DNA of 6,446 nucleotides from Microcaldota archaeon (GCA_021806185.1 JAJZXZ010000020.1:1-6446); one strand, 5' to 3'. Positions 1 through 4,696 are shown, counted from the stretch's first letter. Made by a program: numbers and translations. The notes: generated by a model not told the origin, from the sequence alone.

Positions 1-1
1 G

Positions 2-160
2 CTCAAAAGCGACAGGAGCATAGACAATAAGACGTTCAAGAGGTTTTATCGGCTTGTGAAGGGAGGCAGCTTTGCAAGCAAGGGCTCTCTAATAAGCCAC
101 ATAAGGAGCACCGGCATAGAGATAAACGAGGAAAGGGCCAAACAGCTGAGGCATTTGTGA
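2..160 (+). CDS. rpl19e: Large ribosomal subunit protein eL19 (L19e), C-terminal part
   Basis: The gene enters from the left edge; only its last 52 codons plus TGA are seen. The peptide contains R-S-I-D-N-K-T-F-K-R-F-Y-R-L-V-K-G-G-S-F, which matches the conserved eL19 core (x-I-D-x-x-x-Y-R-x-L-Y-R-x-A-K-G-G-x-F), followed by a helix ending in H-I-R-S-T-G-I. eL19 is an archaeal/eukaryotic large-subunit protein and in archaea normally sits just before uL18 in the spc-type cluster, as here. The last codons (H-L) run into a TGA that is part of a GTGAT motif lying 3 nt before the uL18 start, so termination and the next initiation are close enough for translational coupling. Identity rests on this motif plus synteny. 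Confidence 0.9.
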   Translation, partial: LKSDRSIDNKTFKRFYRLVKGGSFASKGSLISHIRSTGIEINEERAKQLRHL

Positions 161-164
161 TGCT

Positions 165-710
165 ATGTACAGGCACATAAGAGCGAGGAGGAGGAACGCG
201 CGCACGAACTACAAGCGCAGGATATCACTGCTTAAGGGAGGCCTCACGCGCATAGTGGTGAGGAAGAGCAACAGGGGAGTGATAGTGCAGGCTGTAGAGT
301 ATACGCCAGCTGGGGACTCGGTTATAGCGTCCGCGCAGTCTAGGGAGCTAAACAAGATGGGATGGCCTGCGCGGGCAAACGTGCCAACTGCATACCTCAC
401 TGGGCTGCTGCTCGCGAAGAAAGGCAAGGGCGCTGTAAAGGGAGAGGCCGTGCTGGACATCGGGCTCTACAAGCCGGTGAAGTCCTCGGTAGTATTCGCC
501 GGCGCGAAAGGGGCAGCAGACGGGGGAATAAAGCTCATCAACAGCATCGAGATAGACGAGAAGAGGCTATCCGGATCGCATATAGCGGATTACGCATCAT
601 CTGGAAAAGCGGCTGCGCCGCAGTTCTCGAAATACGCCAAGGAGAAGGTTGACGTGGCGAACATCGGCGCGCTGTTCGAGAGCGTGAAGAAGAGGATATT
701 GAGTGATTGA
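165..710 (+). CDS. rpl18: Large ribosomal subunit protein uL18 (archaeal L18)
   Basis: 181 aa, the usual size for archaeal uL18 (longer than the bacterial form). The N-terminus R-R-R-N-A-R-T-N-Y-K-R-R-I-S-L-L is the family's 5S rRNA-binding basic segment (R-R-x-E-x-x-T-x-Y-x-x-R). It is followed by V-R-K-S-N-R-G-V-I-V-Q, a central V-P-T-A-Y-L-T-G-L-L-L-A-K-K segment and D-I-G-L-Y-K-P-V, all at the expected places. The protein binds 5S rRNA in the central protuberance of the 50S subunit. The ATG at 165 is preceded by GTGAT (157-161), which overlaps the eL19 stop, with a 3-nt gap; no earlier in-frame start exists after that stop. The TGA stop at 708-710 directly abuts the TTG of uS5. No oddities were seen. 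Confidence 0.96.
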   Translation: MYRHIRARRRNARTNYKRRISLLKGGLTRIVVRKSNRGVIVQAVEYTPAGDSVIASAQSRELNKMGWPARANVPTAYLTGLLLAKKGKGAVKGEAVLDIGLYKPVKSSVVFAGAKGAADGGIKLINSIEIDEKRLSGSHIADYASSGKAAAPQFSKYAKEKVDVANIGALFESVKKRILSD

Positions 711-1376
711 TTGAATAGGAGGAGGAATTACGAACCGGAGGCTACGAAGTTCGACATAAACACGTGGGAGCCAAGGACAGAGGTGGGCAAGCGCGTGAAG
801 AGCCACGAGATAACCTCTATAGAGCAGATATTCCACGAGGGCAAGCACATAGAAGAGACAGAGATAGTTGACGCACTGATACCGGACCTGAAGAACGACG
901 TGATAGAGATAGCCAGCGTGCAGCGAATGACGAAGAACAACAGGAAGATGAAGTTCAGGGTCACCGCGATAGTCGGCGACGGAAAGGGCCATGTGGGCGT
1001 AGGCAGCGGAAAGGAGAGCGAGGTCAAGGCGGCGATAGACAGGGCGGTGAGGAACGCGAAAGCGAGCATAATACCAGTCATATTCGGATGCGGATCGTGG
1101 CAGTGCGCGTGCGGCACGGCGCACAGCATACCTGTCATAGTGAAGGGCAAGTGCGGAAGCGTCGAGGTGATACTCAAGCCTGCGCCGCGTGGGCTCGGGG
1201 TCGTGGCGAGCGCCCCGGTGAGGAAGATGCTGGAGCTCGCAGGCGTGAAGGATATATGGACATTCTCTAGGGGAAGGACGAGGGCGAAGTACAACACGCT
1301 CATAGCCGTATACAGGGCGCTGAGGAGCGAAGGGCTTATCAAGAACGCAGCGCTCATAGAGGCAAAGAACAGGTGA
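711..1376 (+). CDS. rps5: Small ribosomal subunit protein uS5 (archaeal S5), TTG start
   Basis: 221 aa, normal archaeal length. In order: W-E-P-R-T-E-V-G-K (residues 19-27, conserved archaeal N-terminus), I-V-D-A-L-I-P-D-L (52-60), V-Q-R-M-T (70-74), then the dsRBD-like S5 domain with V-G-D-G-K-G-H-V-G-V-G-x-G-K (88-101). The archaeal/eukaryotic hallmark G-C-G-S-W-Q-C-A-C-G follows (126-135), and the C-terminal domain has P-A-P-R-G-L-G-V-V-A (157-166) and A-G-V-K-D-I-W-T (177-184). It acts in the 30S subunit in decoding fidelity and assembly. The start is TTG: it is the first codon after the uL18 stop (0-nt gap), has GTGAT (703-707) 3 nt upstream, and the next candidate start (GTG at 783) would delete the conserved W-E-P-R-T. 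In most archaea uL30 would come next; here csl4 does. Confidence 0.96.
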   Translation: MNRRRNYEPEATKFDINTWEPRTEVGKRVKSHEITSIEQIFHEGKHIEETEIVDALIPDLKNDVIEIASVQRMTKNNRKMKFRVTAIVGDGKGHVGVGSGKESEVKAAIDRAVRNAKASIIPVIFGCGSWQCACGTAHSIPVIVKGKCGSVEVILKPAPRGLGVVASAPVRKMLELAGVKDIWTFSRGRTRAKYNTLIAVYRALRSEGLIKNAALIEAKNR

Positions 1377-1380
1377 TATC

Positions 1381-2010
1381 ATGGACAATCAGTTCGTAAG
1401 CCCTGGGGAGAAGCTCGCGATGGAGGAGGAGTACGCCCCGTCAAGCAACACGTATGTGGAGGATGGCGCGGTGTACGCCGCAGCTGCCGGTGTGCGCCTC
1501 GTGAAGGATGGAGCTATAGGGGTCATGCCGCTCAAGGAGATAATGGGGCTGAAGCGCGGCATGCTGGTGCTCGGAAGGGTGACCGATGCGATGAAGAGCG
1601 TGATATTCGTAGAGATAAACAGGATTTCGACAGGCAAGAAGGAGTACCTGCCGCTGAAAGACGGGAAGATAATACTGAGGCAGCAGCGCCAGTTCGGCAG
1701 GGGCCCTGGTGGCAGGTATGGCGACAGGAGGGAGATGAGGCCTGAGCAGGAGGAGAGGCCGTGCAGGGCGGGGGACATCGTGATGGCCAAGGTCATAGCC
1801 GAGGAGAACGATACATACGTATTGAGCCTGAACAGCCCAGAGGCCGGCGTCGTGCATTCGACCTGCAGCAGCTGCGGCGGGCCGCTGCGGACCGGAGAGA
1901 GGCCGGATACGCTTTACTGCAACGCATGCAGGATGTCGGAGCATAAAAAGCTTAGCAGCTATTACGACAAACCAGAAGAGATAAAAAATTACTTCAACAA
2001 TGTTAAGTGA
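1381..2010 (+). CDS. csl4: Exosome complex RNA-binding protein Csl4
   Basis: 209 aa, somewhat longer than typical archaeal Csl4 (about 180). Three parts are visible. An N-terminal exosome-cap domain starts V-S-P-G-E-K-L-A-M-E-E-E (residues 6-17) with a following V-E-D-G-A-V-Y-A-A-A-A-G. A central S1-type OB fold spans about 59-151 (K-R-G-M-L-V-L-G-R-V-T-D ... R-A-G-D-I-V-M-A-K-V-I). A C-terminal zinc ribbon has Cys162-x2-Cys165 and Cys180-x2-Cys183. Csl4 forms part of the RNA-binding cap on the archaeal exosome (Rrp41/Rrp42 ring), which degrades or tails RNA; it links DnaG to the cap in studied archaea. The S1 domain is interrupted by a Gly/Arg-rich stretch (about 103-127) that looks like an extended loop. 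ATG 1381 follows GGTGAT (1372-1377), which overlaps the uS5 stop. csl4 next to rpo11 is a recurrent archaeal pairing. Confidence 0.93.
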   Translation: MDNQFVSPGEKLAMEEEYAPSSNTYVEDGAVYAAAAGVRLVKDGAIGVMPLKEIMGLKRGMLVLGRVTDAMKSVIFVEINRISTGKKEYLPLKDGKIILRQQRQFGRGPGGRYGDRREMRPEQEERPCRAGDIVMAKVIAEENDTYVLSLNSPEAGVVHSTCSSCGGPLRTGERPDTLYCNACRMSEHKKLSSYYDKPEEIKNYFNNVK

Positions 2011-2011
2011 T
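2007..2011 (+). promoter_or_regulatory. Ribosome binding site that decides the rpo11 start
   Basis: GTGAT overlaps the csl4 stop codon (TGA 2008-2010) and ends 3 nt before ATG 2015. The uL18, uS5, csl4 and DUF99 starts all have the same core (GTGAT or GGGAT) at the same 3-nt gap, so this register favours ATG 2015 over in-frame ATG 2000 and ATG 2021. Confidence 0.6.
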
Positions 2012-2014
2012 TCC

Positions 2015-2287
2015 ATGGATATGAAGGTGCTGAAGAACGAGAGCAAGGAGCTGATGATAGAGTTCGGTGACGGGGACCGGACTTTCCCCGACCTGCTGGC
2101 GCACGAACTGATGGGAGATTCAGATGTCACTTTCGCAGGTGTTACAAAGGACCATCCAGAGGTCGGGAAACCAGTGCTTGTGATAAAGACAGGAAAGAAG
2201 GGCGCATCAGCTGCTCTAGAAAGCGCCATAGAGAGGGTAGAGGGCAACGTGAAGGAGCTGAAAGCGAGCGTATCAAAGAAGAAGTAG
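2015..2287 (+). CDS. rpo11: DNA-directed RNA polymerase subunit Rpo11 (subunit L)
   Basis: 90 aa from the chosen start, the family's usual size (90-100). The sequence runs M-K-V-L-K-N-E-S-K-E-L-M-I-E-F-G-D-G-D-R-T-F-P-D-L-L, matching the Rpo11 N-terminal strand and the D-H-T-x-x-N-L-L motif, here D-R-T-F-P-D-L-L. It is followed by V-T-F-A-G-V-T-K-D-H-P (S-x-A-x-Y-x-x-P-H-P in relatives), V-L-V-I-K-T-G, and a C-terminal helix A-L-E-S-A-I-E-R-V-E-G. Rpo11 dimerises with Rpo3 to form the alpha-like assembly platform of archaeal RNA polymerase. An in-frame ATG at 2000 would overlap csl4 by 11 nt and add residues the family lacks; ATG 2015 has a GTGAT core 3 nt upstream and matches family length. 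ATG 2021 (M-K-V-L) is the remaining alternative. Confidence 0.92.
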   Translation: MDMKVLKNESKELMIEFGDGDRTFPDLLAHELMGDSDVTFAGVTKDHPEVGKPVLVIKTGKKGASAALESAIERVEGNVKELKASVSKKK

Positions 2288-2294
2288 GGATTCG

Positions 2295-2861
2295 TTGAAG
2301 GGTGGCGTTAGGGTAGCCGCTATCGCAACAGGGCCGATAGGAAAAGGCCATGGGAGGGGAAGCGGCAAAAGGGCGTTGTTGGTATGCGTAATCGGCACCC
2401 TGAACGGAATTGAGGGGGTGCTCTCCACGCGCGTGACGGTGGACGGCAGCGACGCGACGAGCAGGATAATAGGCATGATAAAGAGGTCAAGATTCAGAGA
2501 ACAGGTGAGAGTCCTGGCATTCAACGGAATAGCGCTGGCAGGGCTGAACATACTCAACATTAGGAGGCTTGGCAAAGAGCTTGATGTCGGTGTGTTGGTC
2601 ATAACAAGGCACAGGCCAAGGCCTTCGCTGCTCATGAAGGCGCTAAAGGCGCTTGAGAGGGACACAGGCGCAGAGATAAAGGAGAGGGCGGCGCTGCTTG
2701 AATCGCAGAAGAAGAGTGCAGCCATAGACGGTTTTTACGTGCAAAGCCATATGGATAAGTTAGAAACAAGACGTATCTTGAAAACAACCATGAGCTTACT
2801 TAGGCTGTCACACATCATTGCTAGCGGCGTATCGAAAGGGGAGTCTAAAGGAAGGGTGTGA
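2295..2861 (+). CDS. DUF99 / UPF0215 family protein (endonuclease V-like fold), probable catalytic-site loss
   Basis: 188 aa, family length. Family features visible: K-R-A-L-L-V-C-V-I-G (25-34), the signature E-G-V-L-S-T-R-V-T-V-D-G-S-D-A-T (40-55), K-S/R-S-R-F-x-x-Q-V-R-V-L (64-74), N-G-I-A-L-A-G-L-N (77-85), a V-I-T-R-H-R-P strand (102-108), and the C-terminal L-S-H-I-I-A-S-G-x-S-x-G-E-S-K-G-R (171-187). DUF99 proteins have an RNase H/endonuclease V-like fold, and some are reported as endonucleases on deaminated DNA. In relatives the first strand ends G-I-D-D-G-P-F; here it reads A-A-I-A-T-G-P-I, so both Asp are replaced (residues 11-12), and the later D/E of 'x-D-G-I-x-F-A-G' is Asn77. The rest is well conserved, so it is translated but may not be a nuclease. 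TTG start: GGGAT (2287-2291) lies 3 nt upstream; 7-nt gap after rpo11. Confidence 0.87.
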   Translation: MKGGVRVAAIATGPIGKGHGRGSGKRALLVCVIGTLNGIEGVLSTRVTVDGSDATSRIIGMIKRSRFREQVRVLAFNGIALAGLNILNIRRLGKELDVGVLVITRHRPRPSLLMKALKALERDTGAEIKERAALLESQKKSAAIDGFYVQSHMDKLETRRILKTTMSLLRLSHIIASGVSKGESKGRV

Positions 2862-2868
2862 CATCCTC

Positions 2869-2905
2869 TCACGACTGAAGTCGTGGACTTTCAAGTTCCT
2901 TTTTC
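2869..2905 (+). repeat. Hairpin with CTGAAG core plus T tract: IS200/IS605-end-like repeat or operon terminator
   Basis: Perfect 7-bp arms (2870-2876 and 2879-2885) close on a GA centre, so the core reads CTGAAG; one more T.G pair extends it. It begins 8 nt after the DUF99 stop and is followed by GACTTTCAAGTTCC and a run of five T (2900-2904). The same architecture and flank occur at 4667-4696. It could be a relic end of an IS200/IS605-type element, a terminator for the ribosomal operon (hairpin followed by a T tract), or both. Confidence 0.5.
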
Positions 2906-2968
2906 TGTTGTACAGGTCTGCCATGCAGGAAGAGGACTCTGATCAGGTTCGGTCTTGAATGAGGTGCG

Positions 2969-3385
2969 CTATTTCTTGCTTATGTGTCTTATTGCAAGAT
3001 CGCAGAGGTCAACAACCTCTTTCGATGCCTTGATGTACTTCTTCGCTTTTTCCTCTACGTCTATGCTTGCATTCATCTCGAATATGTATCCTACAAGAGG
3101 CCTGATCTCCAACAAATCGTTATAGGTATCAAGTACGAATGCCTCTTTGTCCCTAAATTCCTTAGGCAAAGCGCTCCTCCTTTCCTCGAACACTGCCTTC
3201 AGGCTGTTCATCACGTTGTGGAGCTTGGGGACGTTTATCCCGAATTCCATCAGCAGCGCCTTGAGCGCGATTTCAACAGCCATCTCCATGCTGTACAATG
3301 CAGTTGTGTATATTCTGCCCTTCATTGTAACATCTGCAGTATTAAGCCAGACCTTTGCGTTATCTATCGCGGTTATATCTGCCAT
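2969..3385 (-). CDS. HEPN domain protein, second gene of an MNT/HEPN module
   Basis: 138 aa, all-helical, standard HEPN (PF05168-like) length. The core Y-T-T-A-L-Y-S-M-E-M-A-V-E-I-A-L-K-A-L-L (residues 26-45) then G-I-N-V-P-K-L-H-N-V is the classic HEPN pattern (S-A-x-x-A-x-E-x-A-x-K-A-L-L-x-x-x-G-x-x-x-P-x-x-H). The C-terminal helices contain E-E-K-A-K-K-Y-I-K-A-S-K-E-V-V-D. HEPN proteins paired with MNT nucleotidyltransferases are often RNase toxins neutralised by AMPylation. However, the catalytic R-x4-6-H motif of toxic HEPN RNases (HepT) is not present here: the only nearby candidates are an isolated Arg-His pair near the end and the His of 'K-L-H-N-V'. The toxin role is therefore uncertain. 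ATG 3385 has a strong GAGGTG 5 nt upstream and overlaps the MNT gene by 13 nt, so the two are co-translated. Confidence 0.85.
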   Translation of the reverse strand: MADITAIDNAKVWLNTADVTMKGRIYTTALYSMEMAVEIALKALLMEFGINVPKLHNVMNSLKAVFEERRSALPKEFRDKEAFVLDTYNDLLEIRPLVGYIFEMNASIDVEEKAKKYIKASKEVVDLCDLAIRHISKK

Positions 3386-3957
3386 CTGAGCACCTCATAT
3401 GGCTTGAACTCCCTGCTGTGCTTTATCTTGCGCATGTCGTTGAGGAAATCGGTAAGGACATTGTCGCGCTCGAAGAGCGCTATGCCGTAATCTAGGAAGT
3501 CAAGGTATATTGGCCTGAACTTCTTGAGATCCTCGCTCTCCAGGACAATGGGACTTATGAACGTGGGCAGCTGTCTGGAAATCAGCGTGCGCTCCTTATC
3601 ACGCAGTTTTTTCTTTGCGTCATGTACCTCGTCCATCACTTTCCCTGCGTATTTCCTGGAGGATACCACCACAAGTAGGTCTATATCGCTGTACCTGTTA
3701 TAGTCCGCGCCCTTTGCAACAGATCCGAAAAGTAGTATCCCGAGTACATATTCTTTGCCTTCAAGAATGCCGCAGAAGGATTTTATGTAGTCTCTAATAG
3801 CGTCATCCATCTCCATCAAATCTATGTTCTTGCTGAAAACCTCGTTGAAAAGGTCACCGAAACTCAGCTTTTGATGGAGCTTTTCAGACAGCCTTCTTTT
3901 TGCAGAGCTGACCCTGTTGTATGCATCGGTGTTCAGCAGAATTGTCTTGTACGGCAT
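3373..3957 (-). CDS. MNT-type nucleotidyltransferase with N-terminal VapB-like (RHH/DUF217-like) segment
   Basis: 194 aa from ATG 3957. The nucleotidyltransferase core is clear: L-L-F-G-S-V-A-K-G-A-D-Y-N-R-Y-S-D-I-D-L-L-V-V (about residues 75-97), with Gly78-Ser79 and the metal-binding Asp91-x-Asp93. The spacing between GS and DxD is 11 residues, one more than the commonest 10. A later P-I-V-L-E-S-E-D-L strand and P-I-Y-L-D-F-L-D-Y-G helix are usual for MNT antitoxins. Residues 1-67 are extra: P-Y-K-T-I-L-L-N-T-D-A-Y-N-R-V, then L-S-F-G-D-L-F-N-E-V-F and a terminal S-F-C-G-I-L-E-G. These resemble VapB/DUF217 antitoxins (x-K-T-I-x-L-x-x-x-x-Y-x-x-L ... S-F-S-D-V-I ... F-x-G-I-L), suggesting DNA-binding autoregulation fused to the AMPylating antitoxin (inference). 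ATG 3957 is chosen because a TATA box is centred 26-27 nt upstream (leaderless); an in-frame TTG at 3975 is less likely. Confidence 0.87.
   Translation of the reverse strand: MPYKTILLNTDAYNRVSSAKRRLSEKLHQKLSFGDLFNEVFSKNIDLMEMDDAIRDYIKSFCGILEGKEYVLGILLFGSVAKGADYNRYSDIDLLVVVSSRKYAGKVMDEVHDAKKKLRDKERTLISRQLPTFISPIVLESEDLKKFRPIYLDFLDYGIALFERDNVLTDFLNDMRKIKHSREFKPYEVLRWQI
3391..3396 (-). promoter_or_regulatory. Shine-Dalgarno of the HEPN gene
   Basis: GAGGTG on the - strand ends 5 nt before ATG 3385 and lies inside the end of the MNT coding region. It keeps the same register relative to the start as the GTGAT sites of the ribosomal operon. The first gene of the module appears leaderless and lacks such a site. 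Confidence 0.6.
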
Positions 3958-3979
3958 ATAATATATACATATCAAAACA

Positions 3980-3987
3980 TATATAAA
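3980..3987 (-). promoter_or_regulatory. Archaeal TATA box of the MNT/HEPN module
   Basis: TTTATATA on the - strand, within an AT-rich patch (about 3957-4002). Its centre is 26-27 nt upstream of ATG 3957, the normal archaeal TATA-to-start-site distance, so transcription should begin at or next to the start codon. No Shine-Dalgarno lies between box and ATG, consistent with a leaderless mRNA. The surrounding AT alternation is also a plausible site for autoregulation by the N-terminal VapB-like domain (inference). Confidence 0.6.
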
Positions 3988-4096
3988 TATATCTGTATAT
4001 TAAGAGCGGGAAGTTGAAAAATAGATAATTGGCGAAGCTAACAGCGACTTTGAGCAAAGAAGTTTATTCTGAAATGCGCAAGTAGTGATGACCTAT

Positions 4097-4116
4097 CCGT
4101 GACCTAAAGGCCGTGG
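4097..4116. repeat. Imperfect hairpin, candidate right end of the IS200-like element
   Basis: On the + strand, arms 4097-4104 and 4109-4116 close a TAAA loop with 7 of 8 positions pairing (two as G.T wobbles, one A/C mismatch). Its core CTAAAG resembles the CTGAAG core of the two perfect hairpins at 2870-2885 and 4667-4682. It lies about 35 nt beyond the visible end of TnpA similarity, where a right-end hairpin is expected. Confidence 0.45.
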
Positions 4117-4149
4117 TACCCTTGTAGTTACATTGCAAGTTGCATCTGG

Positions 4150-4569
4150 ACGCCTGAGATCCCTGCCTCCTGATGCAGTTCTTTATCGTTTCCTCATTTG
4201 CAGGGCCAACACCGCCGTTGCTGTATCCTACAGGCTAGAAGTTTCCTTTGGAATATTACAACGATGTCAAGGCGTTTCTTTGAAGACAATGCATGATGAA
4301 TATCCTTTCAGCAACTGTATAACCTGTGCGATTGAGAGTGTGTTTGGAATATCGACTCTTCATATGCACATGCGCAATAGTCCTCACCAAATGCAAGTTC
4401 TTTTGTGTCCATCCTGCAGTTCTCCGTCTCTTCGGATATCGCACGCGGTATTATTTCTGCCGTCTTTGAGTTTCTTAACATTTTGCAACGGTATTCCGTT
4501 ACGAAAATCACATGCTGCCAGTTGTGCTGATGGGCAGAGCCCTTGGCCGGCGGGTTTATATTTTTCCAT
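4150..4569 (-). pseudogene. tnpA: tnpA, IS200/IS605 Y1 (HUH) transposase, inactivated by five frame changes and Tyr-to-Cys
   Basis: Read in pieces, the - strand encodes a nearly complete IS200-type transposase. It starts M-E-K-Y-K-P-A-G (ATG 4569, GGAGAGG 5 nt upstream). After a shift near 4539 it continues H-N-W-Q-H-V-I-F-V-T-E-Y-R-C-K-M-L (family x-H-x-V-F-V-T-K-Y-R), then E-L-A-F-G-E-D. After a shift near 4373 comes H-V-H-M (4361-4372), the HUH metal-binding motif. After a shift near 4357 it reads V-D-I-P-N-T-L-S-I-A-Q-V-I-Q-L-L-K-G-Y-S-S. After a shift near 4269 it reads D-I-V-V-I-F-Q-R-K-L-L-A-C. After a shift near 4229 it reads G-Y-S-N-G-G-V-G-P-A-N-E-E-T-I-K-N-C-I-R-R-Q-G. The Cys (4175-4177) replaces the catalytic Tyr of I-x-x-Y-I-x-x-Q. 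All five changes are +1 (net insertion) in direction. The last frame stays open to 4064, but similarity ends near 4150. Confidence 0.85.
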
Positions 4570-4666
4570 TCGTTCCTCTCCGTATACTCACGTTTCTGCG
4601 GTCCGACGGCAGCATTGATTGCATATCAATAAGAAGGACCAGAAAACTACGAGCTTTTTTACCCGA

Positions 4667-4696
4667 CCTGCCTGAAGGCAGGGATTTCAAAGTTTC
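4667..4696. repeat. Perfect hairpin with CTGAAG core, candidate left end of the IS200-like element
   Basis: Perfect 7-bp arms at 4667-4673 and 4676-4682 with a GA centre, then GATTTCAAAGTTTC. The arms differ in sequence from the hairpin at 2870-2885, but the arm length, the C-T-G-A-A-G core and the flank (GA, TTTCAA, GTT) agree, in the same orientation. It ends within about 20 nt of the pilin-like gene's stop codon (4699-4701). Confidence 0.55.

Larger units (their letters stand above)
4097..4682 (-). mobile_element. Decayed IS200/IS605-family insertion sequence (tnpA-only type)
   Basis: A tnpA pseudogene on the - strand is bracketed by two hairpins of the kind recognised by Y1 transposases: a perfect one at 4667-4682 on the 5' (left-end) side and an imperfect one at 4097-4116 on the 3' (right-end) side. 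The span of about 590 bp is close to a minimal IS200 element (about 600-700 bp). No tnpB is visible on either strand. There is no terminal inverted repeat, as expected for the family. The exact ends are not certain, because IS200/IS605 elements leave no target duplication to mark them. Confidence 0.68.

Noticed and set aside
597..1388. Long open frame on the - strand opposite uL18/uS5
   Set aside because: It lies wholly antisense to two certain ribosomal protein genes; the translation is rich in Arg/His/Tyr/Leu with no family pattern, as expected from the complement of biased AGG/ATA codons.
1441..2247. Long open frame on the - strand opposite csl4/rpo11
   Set aside because: Antisense to two confident genes, with low-complexity composition and no recognisable motif or start signal.
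2984..3490. Open frame on the + strand opposite the HEPN and MNT genes
   Set aside because: The - strand frames have clear HEPN and GS/DxD motifs and proper start signals; the + frame has none.
3988..4096. A small gene or RNA between the MNT promoter and the IS relic
   Set aside because: Only AT-rich promoter DNA and unstructured sequence are seen; no start signal, coding bias or stable fold supports a gene. The same holds for 2906-2968.
4064..4569. Programmed frameshifting that would make TnpA functional
   Set aside because: Five separate shifts without slippery sequences, plus loss of the catalytic Tyr, make decay (or sequencing errors) far more likely than recoding.
4133..4618. 161-codon open frame on the + strand
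   Set aside because: It is the complement of the TnpA relic; the - strand pieces match the IS200 transposase in order, whereas this frame has no recognisable domain.
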